Shown: positions 16,472-24,469, numbered from the stretch's first letter. The stretch is 32,222 nucleotides of DNA from Lysobacteraceae bacterium 2PB (GCA_005502915.1 SCMT01000041.1:1-32222); one strand, 5' to 3'. The notes: a model not told the origin generated them from the letters alone. Numbers and translations: made by a program.

Positions 16472-17140
16472 ATGCAGGCCAATCCTCCCGACGCCGTCGA
16501 AGTCCAGGCGCTCAAATCCGACAGCTTCGGCCGCATCGCGTTGATGCGCGGCGTCGACGGCCTGTTCGTCCGCCGCGATCTCGTCCACGTGCCGCTGTGG
16601 CTGCGCCTGCCGGCCTGGTGGCTGGCGCGGCGCGAGGCGCGCGGGCTGCAGGCCGTGGTCGGCCTCGACGCGGTACCGCAGCTGCTGCGCTGGGACGGGC
16701 GACGGCTCGACCGCAGCTTCCTCGACGGCGCCGCGATGTACCAGCGCCCGCCGCGCGGCGACCTCGCCTACTTCAGGCTCGCCCGCCGCCGCCTGCAGGC
16801 CCTGCACCGGCGCGGCCTGGCACACAACGACCTGGCCAAGGAAGCCAACTGGCTCGTGCTGGCCGACGGCACCCCGGCGATCATCGATTTCCAGCTCGCG
16901 GTGCGCGGGCGCCCGCGTTCGCGCTGGATGCGCCTGCTCGCCCGCGAGGACCTGCGCCACCTGCTCAAGCACAAACGCACCTACTGCCCTCAGGCGATCA
17001 CGCCCGTGGAGCGCCGCCTGCTCAAGCGCAAGTCCTGGCTGCGCGAGCTGTGGTTCGCCACCGGCAAGCGCGCCTACCGCTTCATCACCCGCCGCATCCT
17101 GCACTGGGAAGACAACGAGGGGCGCGGGCCGAAGCCCTGA
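16472..17140 (+). CDS. Small protein kinase-like phosphotransferase
   Basis: A 222-aa cytosolic protein with the C-lobe motifs of protein or sugar kinases: HNDLAKEANWLV (His 118, Asp 120, Lys 123, Asn 126) is the catalytic loop, and IIDFQLA (Asp 139) replaces DFG with DFQ. The N-lobe is short and holds a basic FVRRDL strand rather than a clear glycine loop. The basic tail (LKHKRTYCP, then RRLLKRKSW) resembles lipopolysaccharide-kinase/RIO-like proteins. The target may be a lipid, sugar or protein; this is not known. It is divergent from the DedA fusion gene. ATG 16472 is chosen over 16463, which overlaps the -10. Confidence 0.75.
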   Translation: MQANPPDAVEVQALKSDSFGRIALMRGVDGLFVRRDLVHVPLWLRLPAWWLARREARGLQAVVGLDAVPQLLRWDGRRLDRSFLDGAAMYQRPPRGDLAYFRLARRRLQALHRRGLAHNDLAKEANWLVLADGTPAIIDFQLAVRGRPRSRWMRLLAREDLRHLLKHKRTYCPQAITPVERRLLKRKSWLRELWFATGKRAYRFITRRILHWEDNEGRGPKP

Positions 17141-17226
17141 GCAAGCGGCGGCCGACCCCAACGCAGCAGGCGCAACTGCAACCGGACTGATGCCGGGCCA
17201 CCCGCGCCGGGGGGCATAACACGCTC

Positions 17227-17232
17227 TAGGAT
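17227..17232 (+). promoter_or_regulatory. Candidate -10 of the sheath gene
   Basis: TAGGAT at 17227-17232 precedes the GTG start of the sheath gene by about 40 bases and would give it its own transcript. The upstream 35 region is GC-rich and gives no convincing hexamer. Confidence 0.3.
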
Positions 17233-17272
17233 GGGGCCAACTCCGCCCCCAATCCGCAGGACAGCACGCATC

Positions 17273-18853
17273 GTGATCAGGATCACCACGCCCGGCATCC
17301 ACATCAACGAAGTCGGCTCCCTGCCGAACACGATCGTCCCGGTCGCGACGGCCGTGCCGGCCTTCATCGGCTACACCCCGCAGGCGCAGTACCAGGGCGA
17401 GTCCTATCTCGACCGACCGATGCGGATCAGCTCGCTGGCCGAGTTCGAGGCGATCTACGGCCTGCCCGATCCGGCGCCGCCTGCCGACCCCGCAAGACAG
17501 TATTCGCCGCGGTACGACCTGGTGCCGCAGTCCGGACAGCCCAAGGTCGGGACATCACTCCTGCTCGGCGGCACGTACTATGCGGTCCTCCCGGATCCAG
17601 CCACGGTCTACTACCTCTACAACAGCCTGCGGCTGTTCTTCCTCAACGGCGGCGGCGCGGCCTGGATCGTCTCCGTCGGCACGTACGGCCCGGCCAGCGG
17701 CCAGCCTATCGCGGCGCCGGCCACGCCGCTGGTGAATCCCAATGTCCGCCTGGCGGACCTGCAGCGCGGGCTCGCGCTGCTCGAGGGCGAAGTCGAGCCG
17801 ACGCTGTACGTCTGCCCGGACGCCACGCTGCTGCCGGTGGCGGACAACGCCACGCTGATGCAGGCGATGCTGCAGCAGGCGGACGGCGTGCAGACGGCGG
17901 TCTGCCTGTTCGACGTGATCGGCGGCCACCAGCCCGATCCGGTCCTCTACACGCAGGACATCGCGACCTTCCGCAACAGCGTCGGGAACACCGGGCTGAA
18001 GTACGGCGTGGCCTATTACCCCTTCATCGAAACCACGGTGGTCCAGCCCGGCGAGCTGGATTTCACGAATCTGTTCGGCGGCGATGTCGCACGGTTCGCG
18101 CCGCTGCTGGATTCCCCGGCCTGTCCCGATCCTGCGGCGAGCGGCATCCTCGACGCCATCCAGCACCCACCCGCGACGGGCGCGATGACCAACGCCCAGC
18201 TGCACGCCGCGCTGCTCGCGGCCAGCCCGACCTACACCGCGATCATCAATGCCATCCAGCAGCTCGCCTGCACGCTGCCGCCCAGCGGCGCCATGGCCGG
18301 GGTCTATGCGGTGAACGACAGCACCCGGGGCGTCTGGAGCGCGCCGGCGAACGTCGGCATCGTCGGGGCGACCACCGTGACGCTCCGGCTGACCGACACC
18401 CAGCAGGCGCCGCTCAACGTCGATGCCGAGTCCGGGAAATCGATCAATGCCATCCGCTTCTTCAACGGCCAGGGCCTGCTGGTCTGGGGCGCGCGGACGC
18501 TGGACGGCAACAGCGAGGACTGGCGCTACGTGCAGGTGCGCCGCACCCTGATCTACATCGAGCAGTCGGTGAAGCAGGCGCTGCAGGCCTTCGTTTTCGC
18601 CCCGAACGACGCGAATACCTGGCGTGCGGTGCAGGGCATGATCGGCAGCTTCCTGACCGGCCTCTGGTCGCAGGGCGGCCTGCAGGGCGCCTCGGCCTCG
18701 GACGCGTTCAGTGTGTCGGTTGGGCTGGGCAGCACGATGACGGCGGACGACCTGCTCGATGGCCGCATGCGTGTCACGCTCCAGCTCGCCGTAGTGCATC
18801 CGGCGGAATTCATCGTGGTCACGATGGAGCAGCAGATGGGGGCGTCGGGCTGA
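17273..18853 (+). CDS. Solitary contractile tail sheath protein (eCIS/phage type)
   Basis: A 526-aa protein of the contractile sheath family. The N-terminus ITTPGIHINEVG and AVPAFIGYTPQAQYQGESYL, followed by RISSLAEFEAIYG, match sheath proteins of extracellular contractile injection systems and some phages. The C-terminal domain is classic: FAPNDANTWRAV, FLTGLWSQGGLQGA, SVGLGSTMTADDLLDGRM and HPAEFIVV. Sheath subunits wrap an inner tube and contract to drive it. No tube, baseplate, spike, terminator or ATPase gene is near: the neighbours are a kinase-like gene and an SDR. It is therefore an orphan copy. The GTG at 17273 is chosen because it begins the conserved region; an ATG at 17231 lies in the likely -10. 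Confidence 0.88.
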   Translation: MIRITTPGIHINEVGSLPNTIVPVATAVPAFIGYTPQAQYQGESYLDRPMRISSLAEFEAIYGLPDPAPPADPARQYSPRYDLVPQSGQPKVGTSLLLGGTYYAVLPDPATVYYLYNSLRLFFLNGGGAAWIVSVGTYGPASGQPIAAPATPLVNPNVRLADLQRGLALLEGEVEPTLYVCPDATLLPVADNATLMQAMLQQADGVQTAVCLFDVIGGHQPDPVLYTQDIATFRNSVGNTGLKYGVAYYPFIETTVVQPGELDFTNLFGGDVARFAPLLDSPACPDPAASGILDAIQHPPATGAMTNAQLHAALLAASPTYTAIINAIQQLACTLPPSGAMAGVYAVNDSTRGVWSAPANVGIVGATTVTLRLTDTQQAPLNVDAESGKSINAIRFFNGQGLLVWGARTLDGNSEDWRYVQVRRTLIYIEQSVKQALQAFVFAPNDANTWRAVQGMIGSFLTGLWSQGGLQGASASDAFSVSVGLGSTMTADDLLDGRMRVTLQLAVVHPAEFIVVTMEQQMGASG

Positions 18854-18876
18854 GCGGCACGCGGGGCCATCGCCGT

Positions 18877-18882
18877 TATGAT
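18877..18882 (+). promoter_or_regulatory. Candidate -10 of the SDR gene
   Basis: TATGAT at 18877-18882 lies 33 bases before the ATG at 18916 and fits a -10 hexamer, so the SDR gene probably has its own promoter, separate from the sheath gene. Confidence 0.4.
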
Positions 18883-18915
18883 CGTCCGACATCACCGCAG
18901 GCCATCTTCCTCTCC

Positions 18916-19734
18916 ATGACCACGCTCGCAGGCAAGACCCTTTTCATCACCGGCGCCTCGCGCGGCATCGGCCTGGCCATCGCCGTCCGCGCCGCCCGCG
19001 ACGGCGCCAACGTCGCCATCGCCGCGAAATCCTCGGTGCCGAATCCGAAGCTCCCCGGCACCATCCACTCCGCCGCGCAGGCGGTGGAAGCGGCCGGCGG
19101 CAAGGCCCTCGCGCTGAAGTGCGACATCCGCGAGGAGGACGAGGTCCGCGCCGCCGTCGCCGCCACCGTGGACGCGTTCGGCGGCATCGACATCCTCGTC
19201 AACAATGCCAGCGCGATCTGGCTGCGCGGCGCGCTCGACACCCCGATGAAGCGCTTCGACCTGATGCAGCAGGTCAACGCCCGCGGCAGCTTCCTCTGCG
19301 CCCAGGCCTGCCTGCCGCACCTGCTGCAGGCGCCGAATCCGCACATCCTGACCCTGGCGCCGCCGCCGAACCTCGACCCGAAGTGGTGGGGCCCGCACAC
19401 CGGCTACACGCTCGCGAAGATGGGCATGAGCTTCGTCACCCTGGGCCTGGCCGCCGAGTTCGGCCGGCAGGGCGTGGCGGTGAACGCGCTGTGGCCGCGG
19501 ACGGTCATCGCCACCGACGCGATCAACATGATCCCCGGCGTCGATGTCGCGCAGTGCCGCCGCCCGGAGATCATGGCCGACGCCGCCCACGCGGTGCTGG
19601 TACGCCCGGCGGCCGGCTTCCACGGTCGTTTCCTGATCGACGACGAGGTGCTGGCCGAGGCCGGCGTCACCGACCTCTCCGGCTATGCCGTCGACCCGTC
19701 GCGTGAACTGCTGCCGGATCTGTTCCTGGACTGA
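18916..19734 (+). CDS. HSDL2-like short-chain dehydrogenase with replaced catalytic Ser
   Basis: A 272-aa NAD(P)-dependent oxidoreductase of the classical SDR fold. The cofactor motif TGASRGIG is at 12-19, NNAS near 96-99, and the catalytic YTLAK has Tyr 164 and Lys 168. The block NPHILTLAPPPNLDPKWW and the later VNALWPRT are typical of the HSDL2/hydroxysteroid dehydrogenase-like group. Position 148 in LAPPP is Ala where HSDL2-type proteins I recall have the catalytic Ser (SPP). The substrate is unknown; lipid or fatty acyl derivatives are suggested for the family. It is a single gene with its own -10 and is followed by a long inverted repeat. Confidence 0.88.
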   Translation: MTTLAGKTLFITGASRGIGLAIAVRAARDGANVAIAAKSSVPNPKLPGTIHSAAQAVEAAGGKALALKCDIREEDEVRAAVAATVDAFGGIDILVNNASAIWLRGALDTPMKRFDLMQQVNARGSFLCAQACLPHLLQAPNPHILTLAPPPNLDPKWWGPHTGYTLAKMGMSFVTLGLAAEFGRQGVAVNALWPRTVIATDAINMIPGVDVAQCRRPEIMADAAHAVLVRPAAGFHGRFLIDDEVLAEAGVTDLSGYAVDPSRELLPDLFLD

Positions 19735-19787
19735 GTGGGCTAGGTGCGGCAAGTCCTGGCAATCCATGGACTGTGCCAAAACCGCCT

Positions 19788-19888
19788 AAACCCATCCCCA
19801 CCCCGGCCCTCCCCTTGAAGGGGAGGGAGCAAAGCGCCGTGCTTTCAAGCCCTCCCCTTCAAGGGGAGGGTTGGGTGGGGATGGGTTT
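19788..19888. repeat. Palindromic intergenic repeat element
   Basis: Arms 19788-19827 and 19850-19888 are near-perfect inverted copies (AAACCCATCCCCACCC outermost), and each arm contains its own palindrome CCTCCCCTTGAAGGGGAGG. The 22-base centre is unrelated. The structure is that of a dispersed non-coding repeat and could form a large cruciform or RNA stem. It lies in the 292-base gap between the SDR and glyoxalase genes; the rest of that gap shows no gene. Confidence 0.8.
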
Positions 19889-20026
19889 CTGCGGATCCGA
19901 TGCAAATGCTGAATGCCGGAAGAGGACACAAGGCCTGCCGGGATACGCACTTCCCGGAAAACAGCGTTCCCCGCCGGCCCGCCCGCGCGCCCTTACACTG
20001 TCGCCCCCCACGCCCGGAGACCGCCC

Positions 20027-20458
20027 GTGAAATACCTCCACACCATGGTCCGCATCCGCGACATCGACGCGTCGCTGCGCTTCTACTGCGAGGGCCTCGG
20101 CCTGAAGGAAACGCGCCGCATGGAGAACCCGGCCGGGCGCTTCACCCTGATCTTCCTCGCCGCCGACGAGACCCCGAACGCCGAGATCGAGCTGACCTAC
20201 AACTGGCCGCCGGAGAACGGCGAGACCGAGGACTACGGCAGCGCCCGCAACTTCGGCCACCTGGCCTTCCGCGTCGCCGACATCTACGCCACCTGCGCGC
20301 GCCTGCAGGCGATGGGCTACACGATCAACCGGCCGCCGCGCGACGGCCACATGGCCTTCGTCCGCTCGCCGGACCTGATCTCGATCGAACTCCTGCAGGA
20401 AGGCCACCTGCCGCCGCAGGAACCCTGGGCCTCGATGCCCAACACCGGACAGTGGTAA
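20027..20458 (+). CDS. gloA: Lactoylglutathione lyase (glyoxalase I)
   Basis: A 143-aa VOC-superfamily enzyme converting the hemithioacetal of methylglyoxal and glutathione to S-lactoylglutathione. All four metal ligands of the bacterial Ni-type enzyme are present: His 5 (YLHTM), Glu 55 (EIELTYNW), His 78 (GHLAF) and Glu 121 (SIELL). The GTG at 20027 is chosen because the family starts at this point (MxxLHTM); upstream in-frame codons extend into non-conserved sequence. The argD-like gene follows 7 bases after its stop, suggesting co-transcription. Confidence 0.9.
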   Translation: MKYLHTMVRIRDIDASLRFYCEGLGLKETRRMENPAGRFTLIFLAADETPNAEIELTYNWPPENGETEDYGSARNFGHLAFRVADIYATCARLQAMGYTINRPPRDGHMAFVRSPDLISIELLQEGHLPPQEPWASMPNTGQW

Positions 20459-20465
20459 GCCCCCG

Positions 20466-21692
20466 ATGACGCACGCCACCGACCACCTCGTCGCCCTCGG
20501 CCAGCAGTACTACCTGCCGGTCTACAGGCCGCGCCAGCTGATCCTCGACCATGGCAAGGGCAGCCGTGTCTGGGACATCGATGGCCGCGAGTACATCGAT
20601 CTGGCCGGCGGCATCGCGGTCTGCGGCCTCGGCCACGCCGATCCCGAACTGGTCGCCGCGCTCACCGAGCAGGCCGGCAGGCTCTGGCATACCAGCAACG
20701 TCTTCTACAGCGAACCGCCGGTGCGCCTGGCCGGGGAACTGGTCGCCGCCTCGCGCTTCGCCGAGCGCGTGTTCCTGTGCAATTCCGGCGCAGAAGCCAA
20801 CGAGGCCGCGATCAAGCTCGCGCGCAAGTGGGCCAGCGCGCAGGGCCGCGCGCCGGATCGCCGCACCATCGTCACCTGTCGCGGCAGCTTCCACGGCCGC
20901 ACCCTCGCTGCGGTCACCGCGACCGCGCAGCCGAAGTACCAGGAAGGCTACGAACCGCTGCCCGGCGGTTTCCGCTACGTCGACTTCAACGATCTCGACC
21001 AGCTCGACGCCGCGATGGCGTCCGGCGATGTCTGCGCGGTGATGCTCGAACCCGTGCAGGGCGAGGGCGGGGTGATGCCGGCGCGAGACGGCTACCTCGC
21101 CGGCGTGCGCGCGCTGTGCGACCGCCACGACGCGCTGCTGATCCTCGACGAGATCCAGTGCGGCATGGGCCGCACCGGCCCGCTGTTCGCGCACTGGGGC
21201 GACGGCGTCGTGCCGGACATCGTGACCCTCGCCAAGGCGCTGGGCGGCGGCATGCCGATCGGCGCGATGCTCGCCGGCCCGAAGGCCGCCGAGGCCATGC
21301 AGTTCGGCGCCCACGGCACCACCTTCGGCGGCAACCCGCTCGCCGCCGCCGTCGCCCGCGTGGTGCTGCGCCGCCTGCAGTCGCCGGAGATCGTCGCGAA
21401 CGTCGCGAAACAGTCGCAGGCCCTGCGCGATGGCCTCGCCGCCATCGACGCCGAACTCGGCCTGTTCGCCGAAGTGCGCGGTCGCGGCCTGATGCTCGGC
21501 GCCGTGCTTGCGCCTGCGTATGCCGGTCGTGCCGGCGAGATCCTCGACCTCGCCGCCGCCGAAGGCCTGCTCATGCTGCAGGCCGGCCCCGATGTGCTGC
21601 GTTTCGTCCCCGCGCTGAACCTCGCCGACGACGAGCTCGCCGAAGGCCTCGCCCGGCTGGCGCGCGCGCTGCGGGCGTTCAAGGCGGGTTGA
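20466..21692 (+). CDS. argD: Acetylornithine/succinyldiaminopimelate-type aminotransferase
   Basis: A 408-aa class III PLP aminotransferase. It has CNSGAEANEAAIKLAR (about 105-120), SFHGRTLAAVTAT, LDEIQCGMGRTG and the PLP lysine in TLAKALGGGMPIGAM (Lys 257). The family transfers the amino group from N-acetylornithine to 2-oxoglutarate in arginine synthesis, and many members also act on succinyl-diaminopimelate. No other arg gene is near, so the exact substrate (acetyl-, succinyl-ornithine or diaminopimelate) is inferred from sequence type only. It is probably transcribed with gloA. Confidence 0.88.
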   Translation: MTHATDHLVALGQQYYLPVYRPRQLILDHGKGSRVWDIDGREYIDLAGGIAVCGLGHADPELVAALTEQAGRLWHTSNVFYSEPPVRLAGELVAASRFAERVFLCNSGAEANEAAIKLARKWASAQGRAPDRRTIVTCRGSFHGRTLAAVTATAQPKYQEGYEPLPGGFRYVDFNDLDQLDAAMASGDVCAVMLEPVQGEGGVMPARDGYLAGVRALCDRHDALLILDEIQCGMGRTGPLFAHWGDGVVPDIVTLAKALGGGMPIGAMLAGPKAAEAMQFGAHGTTFGGNPLAAAVARVVLRRLQSPEIVANVAKQSQALRDGLAAIDAELGLFAEVRGRGLMLGAVLAPAYAGRAGEILDLAAAEGLLMLQAGPDVLRFVPALNLADDELAEGLARLARALRAFKAG

Positions 21693-21759
21693 TCGACTCC
21701 GGGCCTCTTCCGGCGCGGATGGCGGCAAGTCCTCCGCGCGGCTCGGGAAAGGGCTGTGG

Positions 21760-21765
21760 CATGAT
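21760..21765 (+). promoter_or_regulatory. Candidate -10 before the secreted protein/effector pair
   Basis: CATGAT at 21760-21765, 30 bases before the ATG at 21796, resembles a -10 hexamer. It would start a transcript covering the secreted protein and the effector-like gene. Confidence 0.35.
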
Positions 21766-21795
21766 CGGGCCATTCCCCCTCGATCCCCGATCACG

Positions 21796-22704
21796 ATGAC
21801 GGTATCGCAGCCCAATGGATGGCGACGCGCGCTCGCGGTGGCTATGTTGTCCTCCGCCCTCCCGGCCATCGCCGTGGCGCAGACCGAAGACTGGGCCCCG
21901 CTGGACCGCGCTCCGGCCGAGATCGAGCGCCTGCTGCTGGGCCTGTCCACCGCCGACACCGGCCTGCCGCTGGCCGCGCGCCAGGGCATGCTGCAGCGCG
22001 CGGAGAGGGTGGAGATCCCCCGCGCGGACGGCGGCTTCGACCAGTATTTCCGCCTGCGCCACGAGGCCGATGGCGTGTATTTCGGCGCAACGATCCGCAG
22101 CCTCGCCGGCGCGAAGCCGGCCGACACCGTCTATCTGCTGCAGGCCGACCACCAGGTCGACCGCTGCGCCGCGCTGCAGCCGCTGCTCGCCCGAGCCGAT
22201 CGCGTGCCCGGAAATTTCTGTCGCGACGATGCCGACGCCGGCACCGCCGTGCTGCGCACCGGCCTGCAGCGCTTCGGCTACACCGCCTGGCGCCTTGCCG
22301 GCAGCGGCAAACCGAAGAACGTGACCAGCAGCGTGCTTCCCGAGGACCCGGTCGCGCGCCTGCCCGTCGCCGAGCGCGAAGGCGTGCACGACCACAGTCA
22401 GGTCGCGTCGGGTGCATGGGTCGATCGCAGCCGATTCGCCGAAGTGCCGGTGCTGCGGCTGTATCTGGAATACGGCGACGGCCACGGTCTGCCGCGCAGC
22501 CATCCCCGCGCCTTCCCCGGCGGCTATCCAGGCGAGCAGGTGCATACCGCGCACCTGGGGTTCCTGGTCTGGAACGGCCAGCGTTTCGACCTGCGCCAGA
22601 CCGTCCCGCGCGCGCTGTGGCCCTGCACCAACGACGCCGCGTTCTCGCCCAGTGGCCAGAGCTGTCATCCCGGCAGCCCCGATCCGTTCATCGCCCCGCA
22701 CTGA
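21796..22704 (+). CDS. Secreted/periplasmic protein of unknown function, possible immunity protein
   Basis: A 302-aa protein with a Sec signal peptide: RRALAVAMLSSALPAIAVAQ, with cleavage probably after AVA near residue 28. Four Cys in two close groups (DRCAAL and NFCRDD; WPCTND and QSCHPG) suggest periplasmic disulfides. I recognise no family. It ends 41 bases before the effector-like gene in the same direction. Immunity proteins of Xanthomonadales T4SS effectors are usually periplasmic and encoded directly upstream of the toxin, so a protective role is a reasonable inference. At 302 residues it is larger than typical immunity lipoproteins and has no lipobox. Confidence 0.7.
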   Translation: MTVSQPNGWRRALAVAMLSSALPAIAVAQTEDWAPLDRAPAEIERLLLGLSTADTGLPLAARQGMLQRAERVEIPRADGGFDQYFRLRHEADGVYFGATIRSLAGAKPADTVYLLQADHQVDRCAALQPLLARADRVPGNFCRDDADAGTAVLRTGLQRFGYTAWRLAGSGKPKNVTSSVLPEDPVARLPVAEREGVHDHSQVASGAWVDRSRFAEVPVLRLYLEYGDGHGLPRSHPRAFPGGYPGEQVHTAHLGFLVWNGQRFDLRQTVPRALWPCTNDAAFSPSGQSCHPGSPDPFIAPH

Positions 22705-22745
22705 TCGCAGGGCGTCCGTACTGCGTCTACGACAAGGAGACCGTC

Positions 22746-24362
22746 ATGACCGATCCCGCCAACAGCGAAGCCCGAGCCCCGCTGGACATCAGCGCCAGCG
22801 CCGACCTCGTGGTCGGATTGCTCAATGCCAACCAGCGCGTCGAGGCCATGCGCCTGCTCGAACGCCAGCGCGAAGGCCAGCCCGGGATCGTGCAGGACGC
22901 GTTGGACCGGATGGTCTCGTATCGCGGCCGCGATGTGCTCGGCCGGATGGAAGCCGACGTGATCCGCAGCATGGACCCGGTCTCCGATCCCGACGCCGCG
23001 ATGGTCTACACGAATCTCGGTCGGCTCGGCCTCGCCGCCGGCCAGCCGCGCTTCCCCTCCGAGGCCGATGTCGCCGCGCTCACCGACACCCAGCGCTACG
23101 ACGTCTATGCCAGCATCGTCGAAACACGTGGCAACGATGCCGCCCGAGAGGCACTGCGCAACGGCGACCGCATCGTGCTCGGCCTGCGGCAGGAAAATTC
23201 GACCGTCGATTCCGCCACCCGCGACCAGCCCAACACCGTCGCCGCCGACGACCCCGCGACCCCGGTGGACGAATCGCGTCGCGGCACCGGCGTCTACGAC
23301 GACCGCGTCGTCGTGCTTGGCCGCCGGACTCCCGAAGGTGGCGGTGCGCCCGAGGTCTGGCAGTTCGGCAACGCCAACACCGAGCCCAGCGCGCAGTACG
23401 ACCACCATGCCCAGGGCCGCGATCGTCAGGCGCCCTATACCCACGTTCAGCGCCGCCGTGCCGAAGGCGAGGACGTCGACGGCGACGGCGTCCGCGATCT
23501 CGGACGCCTGCGCGAAGGCACCGTCGAAATGCTCGCGACCACGCATCCGCGCCCGGGCGGCGGTCGGGACGATTTCTCGCTGCGGCCTACGCCTGAAGCC
23601 GTCGCCGCCAACCCAATGGGCGTGCAGCGCGATACCAACGCCGACGGCCGCTTCGATCACAACGACACCAACGGCCTGCAGCCGCTCAACAACACCTTCA
23701 AGATCCATCGCGGTTCGCAGGGCAACACCGACTCCGCCGGCTGCCAGACCATCCGCGGCGCCGAATACGACGACTTCGTCGCCGCCGTGCGCGGCAATCC
23801 CGGCCAGACCCGCTGGCAGTACGTGCTGACCGAAACCGTGACTGGCCAGGCCCCTGTGCAAGGCCAGCAGCAGGGGCTGCCGGAAGGGCAACAGCAGGAC
23901 CAGCCACCGGCACAGCAGGGCAGGCTGCAGGATGCGCCGCCCCCGCTGCCGAACGACACGCGTGGCGGACGCGAGCTCGCCCCGCCCGAACCCGCTGACC
24001 GACGTGCCGCGCTGCCGCAGGACGCACTGATGCAGCGCATCGAACAGACCCTCGATCGCAGCGGTGCGGCCGGCGCGCTTGGCGCGCAGGAGCGCGAGAA
24101 CGTCCTGGCGGCGTCCTACAGCGCGCTCTCGCGCCTGCCGCGCGTCGATCACATCGGCCTGTACAACGGCAATGTCGTCGGAACCTATGCCCCCAACGGT
24201 CTCGGCACCGAACCGATGCACAACAACGCCGTCAATGTTCAGCAGGCCCGCGACACCCCCGCTGCGCAAAGCCTCGCCGCATTCACCCAGGATCAGCAGC
24301 AGCGCCAGCTCGCCGCGCAGCAGGTGGAAGAACCCCGCAGCCACGGTGCCCGCGCGGCCTGA
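22746..24362 (+). CDS. Putative X-T4SS effector with XVIPCD-like C-terminus
   Basis: A 538-aa protein without signal peptide. Residues 1-150 are helical and unrecognised. Two EF-hand-like loops follow: D243-V-D-G-D-G-V-R-D251 and D296-T-N-A-D-G-R-F-D304. Between 318 and 336 lies FKIHRGSQGNTDSAGCQTI (His 321, Ser 330, Cys 333), shaped like the H...SxGC site of L,D-transpeptidase-like or related cysteine enzymes. A Q/P-rich linker (about 370-420) leads to residues 425-530 with LMQRIEQTL, LPRVDHIGLYNGNVVGTYAP, a Pro-His and a Gln-rich end, resembling the XVIPCD domain that targets antibacterial effectors to VirD4 in Xanthomonadales. I infer a cell-wall-active toxin. An AAGGAG site precedes the ATG. 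Confidence 0.7.
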   Translation: MTDPANSEARAPLDISASADLVVGLLNANQRVEAMRLLERQREGQPGIVQDALDRMVSYRGRDVLGRMEADVIRSMDPVSDPDAAMVYTNLGRLGLAAGQPRFPSEADVAALTDTQRYDVYASIVETRGNDAAREALRNGDRIVLGLRQENSTVDSATRDQPNTVAADDPATPVDESRRGTGVYDDRVVVLGRRTPEGGGAPEVWQFGNANTEPSAQYDHHAQGRDRQAPYTHVQRRRAEGEDVDGDGVRDLGRLREGTVEMLATTHPRPGGGRDDFSLRPTPEAVAANPMGVQRDTNADGRFDHNDTNGLQPLNNTFKIHRGSQGNTDSAGCQTIRGAEYDDFVAAVRGNPGQTRWQYVLTETVTGQAPVQGQQQGLPEGQQQDQPPAQQGRLQDAPPPLPNDTRGGRELAPPEPADRRAALPQDALMQRIEQTLDRSGAAGALGAQERENVLAASYSALSRLPRVDHIGLYNGNVVGTYAPNGLGTEPMHNNAVNVQQARDTPAAQSLAAFTQDQQQRQLAAQQVEEPRSHGARAA

Positions 24363-24430
24363 GCCGACGCGATCCGGAAAGCCTGTCGTCCCTGCTGGCC
24401 TCGACCCCGTCGTTCCCGCGTTGCAGACCG

Positions 24431-24449
24431 ATGCGGCGCTCCGCCGCAT
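24431..24449 (+). other. Hairpin in the leader of the 173-aa gene
   Basis: A perfect 8-bp stem (ATGCGGCG / CGCCGCAT) with a 3-base loop lies 20 bases before the ATG at 24470 and just before the AAAGGA ribosome site. No T-run follows, so it could be a weak terminator for the effector gene or a structure affecting translation of the next gene. Confidence 0.45.
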
Positions 24450-24469
24450 TGGGGATCAAAGGACGACAC

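Noticed and set aside
14430-16544. 704-codon plus-strand open frame opposite the DedA fusion gene
   Set aside because: Arg/Gln/His-rich low-complexity translation typical of antisense frames in GC-rich DNA; the minus-strand protein has clear domains.
17273-18853. Prophage remnant around the sheath gene
   Set aside because: No other phage-type gene, integrase or attachment site is visible on either side; base composition matches the neighbours.
19788-19888. CRISPR-like repeats
   Set aside because: The repeats are inverted, only two, with no regular spacers; it is a palindromic element.
21819-24362. 847-codon plus-strand frame covering the secreted protein and the effector
   Set aside because: The first part is an out-of-frame Arg-rich shadow of the secreted protein; the effector starts at its own ATG at 22746 with a good ribosome site.
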